DNA of 64,000 nt from Enterococcus silesiacus (GCA_001465115.1 CP013614.1:434001-498000); one strand, 5' to 3'. Counted from the stretch's first letter, positions 26,681 to 38,045 are shown. Numbers and translations: made by a program. The notes: generated by a model not told the origin, from the sequence alone.

Positions 26681-27102
26681 TTTTTTATCATTTCCACACA
26701 AAGAATTCCATCCTCAAAATATTCTTTTGAGTTGATTGTGTAATTTAATGAAGCATAAAACTCTGAAGCGATTTTTTCTGCTGACAGAACACTAAAGGAA
26801 TAACCAGCGTTTAGTGCTTTTTCTTCTAATAGTGAAAGAAGTTTTTTCCCGATTCCTTGGTCACGAAAGTCTTTTCGAACACAAAAACGATCTGGTTGAA
26901 TCGTTTGATTATCTTTCGCTTGATAACGAATCGTTGCAACAGCTAGTGATTGGTCATAAACAACAAAATAATTTCGCTCTGGTGTATCTAATTCATCAAA
27001 TTCATCTTGTAATGAAATGCCTTGTTCTAAAACAAAAACATCATAACGTAACGCAAATGCTGCCGCTTGATGCCAGCGTTCGCAGCCAAAGTGAGTGTGC
27101 AT
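26659..27102 (-). CDS. GNAT-family N-acetyltransferase
   Basis: A 147-residue GNAT enzyme (ElaA-like). The acetyl-CoA loop DQGIGKKLLSLLEEKA follows the PDRFCVRKDFR strand, and the N-terminus RYDVFVLEQGISLQDEFDELD is typical for YitI/ElaA-type proteins. ATG 27100-27102 is chosen because GGAGG lies nine bases upstream; 14 further codons precede it without a site. Substrate unknown. Confidence 0.82.
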   Translation of the reverse strand: MHTHFGCERWHQAAAFALRYDVFVLEQGISLQDEFDELDTPERNYFVVYDQSLAVATIRYQAKDNQTIQPDRFCVRKDFRDQGIGKKLLSLLEEKALNAGYSFSVLSAEKIASEFYASLNYTINSKEYFEDGILCVEMIKNLKESLR

Positions 27103-27181
27103 ATAAGTCCTCCAGATAATTTTCTTAGTGAAAGATTCATTCAATGGTATACTTAATCATAACAGATAGTTTTGATGTCAT

Positions 27182-27223
27182 CTAGCAACACCTGCTAGCT
27201 CTGCTTTTAAAATACGAGGAGGG
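27182..27223 (+). repeat. Reduced palindromic-repeat relic before the FGE-like gene
   Basis: ATCTAGCAACACCTGCTAGC followed by TCTGCTTTTAAAATACGAGGAGG has the left-end TCTAGC and the right-end GCTTTTAAA-RBS junction of the A/B repeats with the middle missing, like a deletion derivative. Confidence 0.45.
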
Positions 27224-27229
27224 TTTAAC

Positions 27230-28336
27230 TTGGACCTATTTGAACAAATTGAGTGGGCAAATTGGAAGAACTTAAAAGATGCTGAAAAAGAAGTACTTTT
27301 ACAGCAACTATTGATGTATTTTGTTCCGCCAACAATAGAAGTTAATACAATTGAATTAGTGAATTTTGAACTGTATGGGATTAAATGCCGCACCTTTGAA
27401 TTGGAATTAGACGGTGAATTATTTGTTTTTATTCCAGGTAATAACGAAGCAATCCTTGGCTGGGATTTAGGTGCAGAAGGCTTAAGAGCTCATGAACTGT
27501 TGGGATTTGATGCAGAGCATTTAGCAAAGAATACATTTAAAACCACGTTGACGAATGAAGCAATTGATTCTGTCTCCGAGTGGAATGAAGAAGAAGCAAG
27601 CCATGATTTGACTTCTTTAGAAGGCATTTCAGAGTACATAAATGAGCATACGACAGAGTTAAGAAAAGTTGAAATTCCTGCAATGTTTGTTCAAAAATAT
27701 GCTTTACCAGCTGGAACAGAATTTTTAGGAATCTTTGATACAGTCACAGGAACTTTTGAAGGAGAAATCGAGCAATTTTTTCCCCATGAAAAGCAGATTT
27801 GTGAAAAATTATTTCCACGGTTATCAGCTGCTGAAAGTCTTAGTTGGTCGTTTCCAAAAACACTTTTGGAGAAAGGCAAATTTTATTTAGAGTTTTTACC
27901 TGAGTCTGATTATTATTTTGTTTATAGCCATTCAGATTGTACTCATGATGAACTAAAATTATCGCTTAAGCGAGAGGGTTTTAGTTTATTATCCGAAGAC
28001 CAATGGGAATTTGCTGTAGGTGCAGGAACGAGACGGTTATTTCGCTGGGGCAATGAACTACTCATTCAGGAAAATGAATCTGGTCGCCATATCAAAAGTA
28101 AAATGGACGGAGCGAATATGTTTGGCTTAGTGATTGATACACAAAAAGATCGTTATGAATTGACATCTGATCCGACCTCTATAAAGTTGACTCAAAAAGG
28201 AGCGAATCAAAGTAGCTTGATTGAAGAGATGCTGCCGTTGTCGACTTATTTTCGTTCCAATCATGTTATTTTACCTGAACAAAAATTAGGTCCAACCGAC
28301 TATTTGTATCGAAAAGCGATTCTAATTGAAAATTAA
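27230..28336 (+). CDS. Protein with FGE/SUMF1-like C-terminal domain
   Basis: A 368-residue cytoplasmic protein without signal peptide, starting at TTG with GAGGAGGG six bases upstream. Around residues 245-285 LLSEDQWEFAVGAGTRRLFRWGNEL matches the core of formylglycine-generating-enzyme-like domains (EAEWEYAARGG...WGN). The N-terminal 200 residues (GNNEAILGWDLG, repeated acidic segments) are not recognised. The copper-binding cysteines of true FGE are not visible, so it is probably a non-catalytic or divergent member. Function unknown. Confidence 0.6.
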   Translation: MDLFEQIEWANWKNLKDAEKEVLLQQLLMYFVPPTIEVNTIELVNFELYGIKCRTFELELDGELFVFIPGNNEAILGWDLGAEGLRAHELLGFDAEHLAKNTFKTTLTNEAIDSVSEWNEEEASHDLTSLEGISEYINEHTTELRKVEIPAMFVQKYALPAGTEFLGIFDTVTGTFEGEIEQFFPHEKQICEKLFPRLSAAESLSWSFPKTLLEKGKFYLEFLPESDYYFVYSHSDCTHDELKLSLKREGFSLLSEDQWEFAVGAGTRRLFRWGNELLIQENESGRHIKSKMDGANMFGLVIDTQKDRYELTSDPTSIKLTQKGANQSSLIEEMLPLSTYFRSNHVILPEQKLGPTDYLYRKAILIEN

Positions 28337-28346
28337 ACAGAAAACA

Positions 28347-28375
28347 TTGACTTTTTTTCAATGTTTCCTTATAAT
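28347..28375 (+). promoter_or_regulatory. Promoter of the alanine T-box leader
   Basis: TTGACT (28347-28352), 17-base spacer, TATAAT (28370-28375), ten bases past the previous gene's stop. Confidence 0.85.
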
Positions 28376-28379
28376 TTGT

Positions 28380-28600
28380 AGGGAAACTAAAGGATATGAT
28401 TCATTCTCTAGTGTTTACAGAAAGTTCTTCATCGCTGAAAGAAGAATAGCACGGAAATGTAATTGCTCCCTTTACATAAAATTTGGTAGAAATACCAACG
28501 AGACTCTGCGTTATGGAGATTAAGAGGTAATGATAAACATCATTGCAATCAAGGTGGTACCGCGAGCATTCGTCCTTGACTGCAATGATGTTTTTGCGCG
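28380..28600 (+). promoter_or_regulatory. T-box leader, alanine specifier (GCU)
   Basis: A tRNA-sensing riboswitch. Stem I begins GGGAAACTAAAGG and closes with CCCTTTACA; the distal AGAAAGTTC...GCTGAAAG elements are present, and the specifier codon GCT (28465-28467) lies just before the closing strand. The T-box bulge AAGGTGGTACCGCG (28551-28564) is canonical. The competing terminator pairs AAACATCATTGCAATCAAGG (28535-28554) with its near complement at 28574-28593, then TTT. Uncharged tRNA-Ala binding would allow readthrough into the ATPase gene and alaS. Confidence 0.95.
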
Positions 28601-28672
28601 TTTTATACTAGTTTGGCAGAACAGTATAAAACGAGAAGGATGAAATCATTAGCTAGAGAAAGGAGTAGTTCG

Positions 28673-29236
28673 TTGAAAGTATTTTTCATTTTTGGTCCTC
28701 AGGCTGTTGGAAAAATGACTATTGGAGAAATTATTGCAGATAAATTAAAGCTTCCATTACTTCATAATCATATGACTTTGGAGTTACTTCAACCGTTATT
28801 TGGCTGGACTCCTGCGACTTTCAGTCTTTCAAGAGAATTTCGTGAAGCGATCTTTAGTAAAATTGCAAAAGAGTCAATTGGGAATGGTTTAGTCTTTACT
28901 TTTGTTTTGGGGTTTGATTTAAAAGAGGACATTGAAGAATTTAATCAATATAAGGCAATTTTTGCTGATAAAGGAATCGACATTTATTTTATCGAACTAG
29001 AAGCTGAACTAGAAGAACGAGTGTACAGAAACAAAACAGAATATCGTTTGAGTAAAAAAGCGTCAAAGCAGAATGTCGCTCATTCGGAAAAAGAACTTTT
29101 ATTAGCTAATGAACAGCATCGATTGAACTCGTTTCCAGGTGAAATTGATGAAAAATATTATTATCGACTAGATGTTACAAAACTGACAGCCCAACAAGCG
29201 GCTAATCAAATTTTAGAACAGTTTGAATTAGAATAA
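28673..29236 (+). CDS. Small P-loop ATPase/kinase between T-box and alaS
   Basis: A 187-residue protein of the AAA_18/shikimate-kinase-like P-loop group: [18 protein letters not shown] gives the phosphate loop (8-14). It lacks full AAA+ motifs and resembles nucleotide or small-molecule kinases. TTG 28673 is chosen for AAAGGAG seven bases upstream; the frame is open 20 codons further but that part overlaps a post-terminator hairpin (28599-28609 with 28623-28633). It is the first gene after the alanine T-box and 53 bases before alaS. Substrate unknown. Confidence 0.7.
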   Translation: MKVFFIFGPQAVGKMTIGEIIADKLKLPLLHNHMTLELLQPLFGWTPATFSLSREFREAIFSKIAKESIGNGLVFTFVLGFDLKEDIEEFNQYKAIFADKGIDIYFIELEAELEERVYRNKTEYRLSKKASKQNVAHSEKELLLANEQHRLNSFPGEIDEKYYYRLDVTKLTAQQAANQILEQFELE

Positions 29237-29289
29237 CTTTTTGTTTTATAAAATACCCATCACTTATTTTAGAAAGTAGGAATCGAACA

Positions 29290-31929
29290 ATGAAACAATT
29301 ATCAAGTAGTCAAGTTCGTCAAATGTATTTAGACTTTTTCAAATCAAAAGGGCACTCTGTGGAGCCAAGTGCTTCTTTAGTACCAGTCAATGATCCAACC
29401 TTATTATGGATCAACTCAGGTGTTGCGACATTGAAGAAATATTTTGATGGCTCAGTCGTTCCAGAAAATCCAAGAATCACAAATGCGCAAAAATCGATTC
29501 GTACCAATGATATCGAAAATGTTGGGAAAACAGCGCGTCACCATACTATGTTTGAAATGTTAGGAAACTTTTCAATTGGTGATTATTTTAAAAATGAAGC
29601 GATCCACTGGGCGTGGGAATTTTTAACGTCTCCTGAATGGATGGCCTTTGATCCTGAAAAATTATATGTAACAGTTTATCCAAAAGATACAGAAGCAAAA
29701 CGTATTTGGCATGAAGAAGTTGGTTTATCAATGGATCATATCATCGATATCGAAGATAATTTCTGGGATATTGGTGCAGGTCCTTGTGGTCCGGATTCTG
29801 AAATTTTCTATGATCGCGGTGAGTCATTTAACGATGTAGCCGAAGATGATCCAGAAAATTATCCTGGTGGCGAAAATGAACGTTATTTAGAGATTTGGAA
29901 CTTAGTATTCTCTGAGTTTAACCACCAAGCGGATGATACGTATGAGCCATTACCACATAAAAATATTGATACGGGCATGGGCTTAGAACGTATGGTTTCC
30001 ATCGTTCAAAATGCACCGACGAACTTTGAAACAGATTTATTTATGCCGATCATTCATGCTGTAGAAAAATTAAGTGGACAAGTCACCTATGGTCAATCAC
30101 CGCAAACAGATATTTCATTTAAAGTCATTGCAGATCATATCCGTGCATTGTCATTTGCAATCGGTGACGGTGCGTTACCTTCAAATGAAGGCCGCGGTTA
30201 CGTGTTGCGTCGTTTATTACGTCGTGCGGTTATGCATGGGAAAAAACTAGGCATCAACGAAGCTTTCTTATACAAACTAGTTCCAGTAGTTGGAGACGTG
30301 ATGGTTAGCTATTATCCAGAAGTCCTACAACAAAAAGAATTTATCGAAAAAGTAGTCCGTACGGAAGAAGAACGTTTCCATGAAACGATCAATGAAGGTC
30401 TAGATATTTTAAATGAATTGATCACAAAAGTGAAAGCGGCAAACGAAGCGACCTTGAATGGGAAAGAGATCTTCAAATTATATGATACGTATGGTTTCCC
30501 AGTTGAATTAACAGAAGAAGTCGCAGAAGATTCTGGCTTGAAAGTTGATCATGCTGGCTTTGAAAAAGAAATGGAAGCCCAAAGAGAACGTGCTCGTTCA
30601 GCTCGAAGTAAAGCCACGTCAATGGGTGTTCAATCTGCTGTTTTGACGGATATTAAAGTTGAAAGTACCTTTGTCGGCTATAGTAACCTAGAAGCGACAA
30701 GCAAGCTTTTGATCATTTTAAAAGATGAAGAAATCCTTAGCAAACTGTCAGAAGGGACAGCACAATTGATTTTTGCTGAAACACCTTTCTATGCAGAAAT
30801 GGGTGGACAAGTTGCCGATCATGGGACGATCAAAGATGAAAAAGGTACGATCGTAGCCCACGTAGAAAACGTCTTAAAAGCACCAAACGGCCAATTTTTA
30901 CACACGGTTCAAGTGACAGGGAAATTAGTTGAAGGGGCAATATATGAATTACAGGTCGATGAAAAAATGCGTAATCGTATCTTGAAAAATCATACAGCGA
31001 CGCATTTACTACACCGTGCGTTGAAAGATATTTTAGGTGATCACGCCAATCAAGCAGGTTCATTAGTTGCTCCAGGACACTTACGTTTCGACTTTACTCA
31101 CTTTGGTCAAGTCACACCAGAAGAATTAGTTCAAATGGAAGCAATCGTCAATGAAAAAATCTGGGAAGCTATTCCAGTTGAAACAGTCGAGACAGATATT
31201 GATACAGCAAAAAATATGGGCGCTATGGCTTTATTTGGCGAAAAATATGGAAAAGAAGTCCGAGTTGTCAATATCGGTGGTTATTCTATCGAACTTTGTG
31301 GTGGAACCCATGTAACAAATACAGAGGATATCGGTATTTTTAAAATCGTTTCTGAATCAGGGATCGGGGCAGGCGTACGCCGAATCGAAGCTGTAACGAG
31401 TAAAGAAGCGTATGAGTTAATGAATGAAGAAGAAAAACAATTAAAAACAATTGCAGGAATTGTTAAATCCCCTCGATTGAAAGAAGTTGTCTCAAAAACA
31501 GAACAATTACAACAACAATTACGTGATTTACAAAAAGAAAATGAACAACTTGCTGGAAAATTAGCAAACCAACAAGCAGGAGACATTTTCAAAGATATTA
31601 AAGAAATCAATGGTACGACATACATTGCGGCACAAGTAAATGTAAAAGATATGAACCAATTACGTCAATTGGCCGATCAATGGAAACAAAAAGAATTGTC
31701 AGATGTTTTAGTTTTAGCGACAGCGCAAGAGGACAAAGTTAGCTTGTTAGCAGCGATGTCTAAAGCAGCCAATGAAAAAGGGCTAAAAGCGGGTGACTTA
31801 ATCAAAACAATCGCACCAAAAGTAGGCGGTGGCGGTGGTGGCCGTCCAGATATGGCACAAGCTGGCGGTAAAAATCCAGCTGGCATCACTGATGCGTTGA
31901 ATGAAGTAGGAAACTGGTTGGCAAACTAA
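29290..31929 (+). CDS. alaS: Alanyl-tRNA synthetase
   Basis: An 879-residue class II synthetase that charges tRNA-Ala. N-terminal aminoacylation domain (motif 1-3 region: [31 protein letters not shown]), editing domain with zinc ligands [11 protein letters not shown] and CGGTHV, a coiled coil (about 705-755, [17 protein letters not shown]), and C-Ala with [15 protein letters not shown]. Control by the T-box at 28380-28600 fits. A strong terminator follows. Confidence 0.98.
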   Translation: MKQLSSSQVRQMYLDFFKSKGHSVEPSASLVPVNDPTLLWINSGVATLKKYFDGSVVPENPRITNAQKSIRTNDIENVGKTARHHTMFEMLGNFSIGDYFKNEAIHWAWEFLTSPEWMAFDPEKLYVTVYPKDTEAKRIWHEEVGLSMDHIIDIEDNFWDIGAGPCGPDSEIFYDRGESFNDVAEDDPENYPGGENERYLEIWNLVFSEFNHQADDTYEPLPHKNIDTGMGLERMVSIVQNAPTNFETDLFMPIIHAVEKLSGQVTYGQSPQTDISFKVIADHIRALSFAIGDGALPSNEGRGYVLRRLLRRAVMHGKKLGINEAFLYKLVPVVGDVMVSYYPEVLQQKEFIEKVVRTEEERFHETINEGLDILNELITKVKAANEATLNGKEIFKLYDTYGFPVELTEEVAEDSGLKVDHAGFEKEMEAQRERARSARSKATSMGVQSAVLTDIKVESTFVGYSNLEATSKLLIILKDEEILSKLSEGTAQLIFAETPFYAEMGGQVADHGTIKDEKGTIVAHVENVLKAPNGQFLHTVQVTGKLVEGAIYELQVDEKMRNRILKNHTATHLLHRALKDILGDHANQAGSLVAPGHLRFDFTHFGQVTPEELVQMEAIVNEKIWEAIPVETVETDIDTAKNMGAMALFGEKYGKEVRVVNIGGYSIELCGGTHVTNTEDIGIFKIVSESGIGAGVRRIEAVTSKEAYELMNEEEKQLKTIAGIVKSPRLKEVVSKTEQLQQQLRDLQKENEQLAGKLANQQAGDIFKDIKEINGTTYIAAQVNVKDMNQLRQLADQWKQKELSDVLVLATAQEDKVSLLAAMSKAANEKGLKAGDLIKTIAPKVGGGGGGRPDMAQAGGKNPAGITDALNEVGNWLAN

Positions 31930-31933
31930 TACC

Positions 31934-31979
31934 AAAAACAGACAAAACCGTGAGTAATGGTTTTGTCTGTTTTTTTCTT
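31934..31979 (+). terminator. Terminator after alaS
   Basis: AAAAACAGACAAAACC and GGTTTTGTCTGTTTTT form a perfect 16-base stem with a long T tract. The remaining gap to glgB (to 32318) is AT-rich with no evident gene or clear promoter. Confidence 0.92.
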
Positions 31980-32318
31980 TTTTCAATTCAGAGGCCTATT
32001 TCTTTCATTTTTTTCATTTTGTTGTTAGATTTAAGAAAGAGAGTTACTCATATTTATTTAATAATGAATCGTTGCTAAAGTTTATAAGTGATAGAAAGTC
32101 TCTATTTTTAGAAGTGATCCGAGTTCATTCATTCTAATGAGAGCTTGAAATCCGTTATAGTTTCAGAAAGTTTAGTCTATTTTCTTTTGTAAAATTCAGA
32201 AAGAAAAAATAATTTTCTGTAACTTTTTTGTTTATCGTGAAAAAAATATTATCTTTCTCATTCGTACGTAAGTAAAAAAAGGCTAAATAGTTTATTTTAA
32301 GAGAGTGAGGCTAGACCG

Positions 32319-34244
32319 ATGTCTAATGAGAAAAGCCAGATAGAACTATTTCAAACGGGAGAAAATTTCTATAGTCAACGTTATTTTGGTTCTCATCAGG
32401 TCATTCACGGAGAGCAAGAAGGTTATACGTTTCGAGTATGGGCGCCAAATGCGCAGGAAGTTTGGCTAGTTGGTGATTTTAATAATTGGGATCGTTCTTT
32501 ACCTATGGAAAAAGAAGAGCAATTTGGCGTCTGGAAAATTTTCACTCAACGGGCAAAAGAGGGCGATTTTTATAAGTATTTAGTAAAGCAAATAGAGGGT
32601 AGAGAGTTGTATAAAATCGATCCGTTTGCGGTGAGTTTTGAGAAACGTCCTAATGTTGCAGCTATGGTTCAAACGATACCTGAAAAAAAATGGCGTGATG
32701 ATGATTGGCAAAATCAAAATAAGCGCTCTAATCATTTTAAGCGACCTTTAACTATTTATGAAGTCCATGCAAGTTCTTGGCAATGTGAAGCGGATGGAAC
32801 ACCTTATACATTTAAAAAATTAAAAGATACACTGATTCCATATGTGAAAAAAATGGGATTTTCTCATATTGAGTTTATGCCCTTGATGGAGCATCCTTTA
32901 GGCGAGTCTTGGGGGTATCAGTTGATTGGTTATTTTGCACTAAGCTTGTATTATGGAACAGCTGCTGAGTTTCAAGAGTTTGTGGAAACATGCCATTTAA
33001 ATGATATTGGTGTTATAGTTGATTGGGTGCCAGGACATTTTTGTATTAATGATGATGCGCTGGCTTATTATGACGGAACGCCACAATTTGAATATACTGA
33101 TCCAATTCAGGCGAAGAATATTCGTTGGGGCTCACTTAATTTTGATTTAAGCAAACCGCAAGTTCAGAGCTTTTTGATTTCCAGTGCTTTATATTGGATT
33201 GAAACCTTTCATATCGACGGTATTCGTGTGGATGCTGTTTCAAATATGATTTATCTTGATTATGACGAGGGACCTGTACTTTTTGATCAGGAAGGAGGCA
33301 ATCGTAATTGGGCTGGTTTTTACTTTTTACAGAAACTAAATGCTGTGATCAAACGAACGCATCCAGAGGTGATCATGATTGCCGAAGAAAGTTCATCAGA
33401 AACTAAAATAACTGGAACAGTCGAAAGTGGTGCCTTAGGCTTTGATTACAAATGGAACTTAGGCTGGATGAACGATACGCTGCGTTTTTATGCAATGGAT
33501 GCTGTGTTTCGGAAATATAATTTTCACCTATTGACCTTTTCGTTTATGTATATGATGAATGAGAATTATATCTTGCCCCTATCTCACGATGAAGTGGTTC
33601 ACGGAAAGAGAAGTTTGCTGCATAAAATGTGGGGCGATCGATATAAGCAATTTTCTCAGCTTCGGAATTTATACGTCTATTTGATGACCCATCCTGGTAA
33701 AAAGCTTCTGTTCATGGGGAGTGAATGGGGTCAATTTTTAGAGTGGAAGTCAAATGAAAGCTTGGAATGGATCGATCTTGATGATGAGATGAATCGGAGC
33801 ATGCAGTATTTTACAAAGACGCTTAATCACTTTTATAAGATGGAAAAAGCGTTGTGGGAATTAGATCATAGTTCTGAAACAATTGAAATGATCGACGCCG
33901 ATAATAACGAAGAAACCGTATTAAGTTTTATTCGGAAAGGGAAGGAAAAAAAAGATTTTTTGATCATTATCTTGAATTTTTCACCAATAGAAAGGCAAAA
34001 TTTTACAGTTGGTGTGCCATTCCAGGGAACGTATGAAGAAGTACTGAATACTGAGATGAAAGAATTTGGTGGTACCTGGATCGAACCTAATCAAATAAGT
34101 CAAACACGCAAAGAGCCTTTTAAACAATTTGATTATCAAATTCAGACCATTGTCCCAGCTCTCGGGGCGATCATTTTAAAGCCAAAAGTCATTAATACGC
34201 GAATAAAAAGAATAAAAAACCAATTTTCGGAAAAAATTAGATAG
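32319..34244 (+). CDS. glgB: 1,4-alpha-glucan branching enzyme
   Basis: Forms alpha-1,6 branches in glycogen. The 641-residue GH13 protein has an N-terminal CBM48 (about 25-110, [22 protein letters not shown]), the catalytic barrel with nucleophile Asp305 in GIRVDAVSN, acid/base Glu356 in IAEESS, and [21 protein letters not shown] lies upstream. First gene of glgB-C-D-A. The glg operon has no phosphorylase gene attached here. Confidence 0.95.
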   Translation: MSNEKSQIELFQTGENFYSQRYFGSHQVIHGEQEGYTFRVWAPNAQEVWLVGDFNNWDRSLPMEKEEQFGVWKIFTQRAKEGDFYKYLVKQIEGRELYKIDPFAVSFEKRPNVAAMVQTIPEKKWRDDDWQNQNKRSNHFKRPLTIYEVHASSWQCEADGTPYTFKKLKDTLIPYVKKMGFSHIEFMPLMEHPLGESWGYQLIGYFALSLYYGTAAEFQEFVETCHLNDIGVIVDWVPGHFCINDDALAYYDGTPQFEYTDPIQAKNIRWGSLNFDLSKPQVQSFLISSALYWIETFHIDGIRVDAVSNMIYLDYDEGPVLFDQEGGNRNWAGFYFLQKLNAVIKRTHPEVIMIAEESSSETKITGTVESGALGFDYKWNLGWMNDTLRFYAMDAVFRKYNFHLLTFSFMYMMNENYILPLSHDEVVHGKRSLLHKMWGDRYKQFSQLRNLYVYLMTHPGKKLLFMGSEWGQFLEWKSNESLEWIDLDDEMNRSMQYFTKTLNHFYKMEKALWELDHSSETIEMIDADNNEETVLSFIRKGKEKKDFLIIILNFSPIERQNFTVGVPFQGTYEEVLNTEMKEFGGTWIEPNQISQTRKEPFKQFDYQIQTIVPALGAIILKPKVINTRIKRIKNQFSEKIR

Positions 34245-34286
34245 TAAAATCCTAATACTGAAAAAAAGAATAGACATTTTTTGAAA

Positions 34287-34316
34287 GGGGGCAGGGTGGA
34301 AGTTCACCCGTAGTAG
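34287..34316 (+). promoter_or_regulatory. Unusual glgC initiation region with hairpin between SD and start
   Basis: The best Shine-Dalgarno (AAGGGGG, to 34291) lies 25 bases before ATG 34317, too far for normal use. Between them GGGTG (34294-34298) pairs with CACCC (34305-34309); folding this hairpin reduces the distance to about nine bases. Initiation may thus depend on the fold. Confidence 0.45.
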
Positions 34317-35459
34317 ATGAAAACAGAAATGTTGGCAATGATTTTAGCTGGAGGACAAGGAACACGTCTAGGTAAGCTAACGAAGAATATCGCTAAACCA
34401 GCTGTGCCTTTTGGCGGCAGATATCGAATTATTGATTTTACATTAAGTAACTGCATCAATTCAGGCATCAAAAATGTTGGAGTCATCACACAATATCAGC
34501 CGCTTGAATTAAATAATCATATTGGCAATGGCGCAAGTTGGGGCTTAGATGGAATTGATTCTGGTGTGACGATTTTACAACCTTATTCTAGTTCTGATGG
34601 TGAAAAATGGTTTGAAGGAACTGCCCACGCGATTTATCAAAATATTGCTTATATCGATCAAACGGATCCGCAATATGTATTGATTTTATCTGGCGATCAT
34701 ATTTATAAAATGAATTATGAAGCGATGCTGGAAGAACATATTGCGAATAATGCGTCATTGACCGTAGCTGTTATTGAAGTGCCGCTGAAAGAAGCATCAC
34801 GCTTTGGTATCATGAATACAGATGAGAATGATCGGATCATCGAGTTTGACGAAAAACCAGCAGAACCCAAGAGTAATTTGGCTTCGATGGGGATTTATAT
34901 TTTTAATTGGGGACGCCTGCGAAATGTCTTGTTAAATAACTATTCAAAAGATGGTCAAATGCTTGATTTCGGGAAACATGTGATTCCTTCATACTTAGAT
35001 GCCGGTGAAAATGTTTATGCCTATCGTTTTGAGGGCTACTGGAAGGATGTCGGAACGATTGAATCTTTATGGGAAGCAAACATGGAATTTATTAGTTTGG
35101 ACAACGAGTTGCAGATGCGGGATAAAAGTTGGCGTATGTTTTCAAAAAACACCATTTCTCCGCCTCATTTTATTACAGAAACCGCCTCTGTTAGCAATTC
35201 ATTAGTCGTTGACGGCTGTTATGTAGCAGGTACGGTCATAGACAGTATTCTTTCAACGGATGTTCAGGTTAAGGTTGGTTCAACGATCGAAAGTAGTTTG
35301 ATTATGCCAGGTGCTACAATCGGGAAAAATGTCAAAATCAAAAACGCGATTATCGGTGAGAATGCGATTATTGGCGACAATGCCGTGGTGTATAAAGAAA
35401 ATGACATTGAAGTGATCGGGTATTCTGAAGTGATAGGGGTGCAAAGCGATGAAGACTAA
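34317..35459 (+). CDS. glgC: Glucose-1-phosphate adenylyltransferase, catalytic subunit
   Basis: Makes ADP-glucose from glucose-1-phosphate and ATP. The 380-residue protein begins with the nucleotide-binding [13 protein letters not shown] and has [21 protein letters not shown] and the substrate region [11 protein letters not shown]; the C-terminal left-handed beta-helix carries hexapeptide repeats ([13 protein letters not shown]). In Firmicutes GlgC works with non-catalytic GlgD, the next gene, which overlaps its end by 11 bases. Confidence 0.95.
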   Translation: MKTEMLAMILAGGQGTRLGKLTKNIAKPAVPFGGRYRIIDFTLSNCINSGIKNVGVITQYQPLELNNHIGNGASWGLDGIDSGVTILQPYSSSDGEKWFEGTAHAIYQNIAYIDQTDPQYVLILSGDHIYKMNYEAMLEEHIANNASLTVAVIEVPLKEASRFGIMNTDENDRIIEFDEKPAEPKSNLASMGIYIFNWGRLRNVLLNNYSKDGQMLDFGKHVIPSYLDAGENVYAYRFEGYWKDVGTIESLWEANMEFISLDNELQMRDKSWRMFSKNTISPPHFITETASVSNSLVVDGCYVAGTVIDSILSTDVQVKVGSTIESSLIMPGATIGKNVKIKNAIIGENAIIGDNAVVYKENDIEVIGYSEVIGVQSDED

Positions 35460-36600
35460 AAAAATGTGTGCTATTCTAGGGAATGTATCGGAGTTTAAAG
35501 GATTATTACCGTTAACTGAAGAGCGACCGTTAGATACTTTACCTTTTGATTGTAAATATCGTTTGATTGATTTCCCTCTTTCAAGTATTGCTAATGCGAA
35601 TATCAATTCGATTTTTATGATATTCAATGATAAGGGGAGTCGTTCTGTTTTTGATCATATCGGTGGTGGTAAAGAATGGAATTTAGATTCGTTGAAAAAT
35701 AGTTATTTTGTTTATTTCTATCAGGATTTTTTAAAGCAAAAGGCACAAGGACTGCCTTATTATTCTGCGATTATCGATTATCTTGAAAAATCAGAAGCTG
35801 AGTATACGGTTTTGCTGGGAAGTAGCATGCTTTGCGCAATTGATTTACGAGCTGTTTTGAAAACACATCAAAAACAAAATAACAAGATGACTGTTGTATA
35901 TAAACGGATGGATCGTGAAAAACTATCCGCAAATAATCACATCATTCAAGTTAATAAAGGAGGAAATACCACAAGTGTTCAAGCCTTTGATCAGGTTTTA
36001 GATAAAGACAAACAATTGAATCTTTCGATGGATATCTTTATTGTTCAAACGGAGTGGTTGATAGAACAATTGATCATCGGTCAAGCGAATAACAGTCCAA
36101 CAAGCCTTATTGAATTTCTAGGAGAAAAAATGCTGGATACTCAGACAACAGCGTACGAATATACAGGATATTTAAGTAATATCGATGATGTTCCTTCATA
36201 CTATCAGGCTAATATGGATATGCTCGATGCTCAAAAATTTAATTCATTAATGTATACAAAACAAAAAGTTTATACAAAACGCAAAAACGAAGTACCAACC
36301 TATTATTCAGAGCATTCCAGCGTTAAAAACAGCCAATGCGCAACGGGTTGTATCATTGAAGGAAGCTTGGATAGCAGTTTGATTTCAAGAAGATCAATTG
36401 TTAAAAAAGGAGCCAAAGTGAAACAAACGATCGTGATGTCAAATGCTCAAATAGAAGAAAATGCAATAGTCGAATATGCCATATTAGATAAAAATGTTAA
36501 GGTCAGGGCTGGTGTCAAAATTTCTGGTACAGCACAAAATCCTGTCGTGATTGAAAAGAATCAAGTGGTTGAACAAGATGTTATTGGGGGAAATGAGTGA
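35449..36600 (+). CDS. glgD: Glucose-1-phosphate adenylyltransferase regulatory subunit
   Basis: A 383-residue GlgC paralogue with the same two-domain layout but a degraded active site: the N-terminal loop reads [17 protein letters not shown] instead of LAGGQGTRL. This is the normal state of GlgD, which raises GlgC activity in a heteromer. Start overlaps glgC by 11 bases; the end overlaps the glgA start codon by one base. Confidence 0.93.
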   Translation: MKTKKMCAILGNVSEFKGLLPLTEERPLDTLPFDCKYRLIDFPLSSIANANINSIFMIFNDKGSRSVFDHIGGGKEWNLDSLKNSYFVYFYQDFLKQKAQGLPYYSAIIDYLEKSEAEYTVLLGSSMLCAIDLRAVLKTHQKQNNKMTVVYKRMDREKLSANNHIIQVNKGGNTTSVQAFDQVLDKDKQLNLSMDIFIVQTEWLIEQLIIGQANNSPTSLIEFLGEKMLDTQTTAYEYTGYLSNIDDVPSYYQANMDMLDAQKFNSLMYTKQKVYTKRKNEVPTYYSEHSSVKNSQCATGCIIEGSLDSSLISRRSIVKKGAKVKQTIVMSNAQIEENAIVEYAILDKNVKVRAGVKISGTAQNPVVIEKNQVVEQDVIGGNE

Positions 36601-38045
36601 TGAAGGTCTTATTTGCAGCTGCAGAATGCGCCCCTTTTTTTAAAACAGGAGGGTTAGGTGATGTAGCAGGTGCACTACCTAAAGAATTAGCTAAAAAAGG
36701 GGCGGAACTTTCTGTTGTTTTGCCGTATTTTACCAAGATGCCGGAAACATTTAAAACACAATGTGACGACCTAACCAACTTTTACGTGGAGGTTGGTTGG
36801 CGGCATCAATTGTGTGGAATCAAGCGTTTAGAGATGAACGATGTGACGTATTATTTTATTGATAATTCATATTATTTTGATCGTGAAAACCTATATGGTT
36901 ATGATGATGACGGTGAACGTTTTGCCTTCTTTTCTTTAGCAATCATTGAAATGTTGGAGAAAATCGACTTGTTCCCTGATGTTATCCATGTCAATGATTT
37001 TCATACAGCGATGATTCCTTTTTTATTAAAGGAAAAATACCAATGGATCGAAGCCTATCGTTCAATCAAGACTTTGTTAACGATTCATAATATTGAATTT
37101 CAAGGGGCCTATAGCCAAGATTTATTGCCAGATTATTTTGGTATGGGACTTGATCGTTATTATGATGGTGCTGCCCGTTTTGGTGATGGCGTTAATTACT
37201 TAAAAACTGGGATCTTATACGCTGATCGAGTGAATACAGTCAGTCCATCTTACGCAGAAGAAATCAAAACACCTGAATTTGGTTTTGGTCTAGACGGCGT
37301 TTTACGCTTAGAACAAGAAAAATTAAGCGGCATTTTAAATGGAATCGACTATGAGATGAATAATCCAGAAACAGATAAATCAATCCCTGCAAATTTTTCG
37401 ATACACGACCTTACAGGTAAAAAGAAAAACAAACAAGCACTGCAAATGAAAATGGCGTTGCCTGTTCGAGACGATGTACCGTTGATCGGTATCGTCAGTC
37501 GTTTAACGTTTCAAAAAGGATTTCATTTGATTTTAGATGATTTAGCGAAACTTTTGGAAAAAGATGTGCAACTGGTACTACTTGGAACCGGTGACCCTGG
37601 GATTGAACAGTCGTTCGACTATTTTTCTGATCATTATCCGACTAAATTTAAGACGAAGATCATGTTTGATGTTGATTTGGCACAATTGATTTATGCTGGT
37701 TCTGATCTCTTTATGATGCCCTCTGCAACAGAACCTTGCGGCTTGTCCCAAATGATTGCCATGCGTTATGGCACTTTACCGATCGTTCATGAAATTGGCG
37801 GTTTGAAAGATAGCGTGATTCCCTTTAATCCAGTCACAAAAGCAGGAACGGGCTTTGGTTTCTCTGATTTTAGTTCCTATTACTTAATGTATAGCACAAA
37901 TATGGCAATCGATTTGTATTGGAATGATCAGAAAAACTGGAAACAATTGATGAAATCAGCAATGGCAAAGGATTTTAGCTGGGAAAAATCTAGTCGATTA
38001 TACTTGGATTTATATCAAAAGATGGTTAATCCACTTAAATTATAG
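36600..38045 (+). CDS. glgA: Glycogen synthase (ADP-glucose)
   Basis: Extends glycogen chains from ADP-glucose. The 481-residue GT5 enzyme has the N-terminal KTGGLGDVAGALPKEL and the C-terminal SRLTFQKGFHL and PSATEPCGLSQMIAMRYG motifs. ATG 36600 is used (TGATG overlap with glgD); a GTG one codon earlier is less likely. It ends the glycogen operon. The next promoter begins at its stop codon. Confidence 0.95.
   Translation: MKVLFAAAECAPFFKTGGLGDVAGALPKELAKKGAELSVVLPYFTKMPETFKTQCDDLTNFYVEVGWRHQLCGIKRLEMNDVTYYFIDNSYYFDRENLYGYDDDGERFAFFSLAIIEMLEKIDLFPDVIHVNDFHTAMIPFLLKEKYQWIEAYRSIKTLLTIHNIEFQGAYSQDLLPDYFGMGLDRYYDGAARFGDGVNYLKTGILYADRVNTVSPSYAEEIKTPEFGFGLDGVLRLEQEKLSGILNGIDYEMNNPETDKSIPANFSIHDLTGKKKNKQALQMKMALPVRDDVPLIGIVSRLTFQKGFHLILDDLAKLLEKDVQLVLLGTGDPGIEQSFDYFSDHYPTKFKTKIMFDVDLAQLIYAGSDLFMMPSATEPCGLSQMIAMRYGTLPIVHEIGGLKDSVIPFNPVTKAGTGFGFSDFSSYYLMYSTNMAIDLYWNDQKNWKQLMKSAMAKDFSWEKSSRLYLDLYQKMVNPLKL

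Noticed and set aside
29319..31889. Several antisense frames inside alaS, some with proline or cysteine runs
   Set aside because: They mirror alaS codons (for example the polyproline is antisense to its glycine run) and lack start signals.
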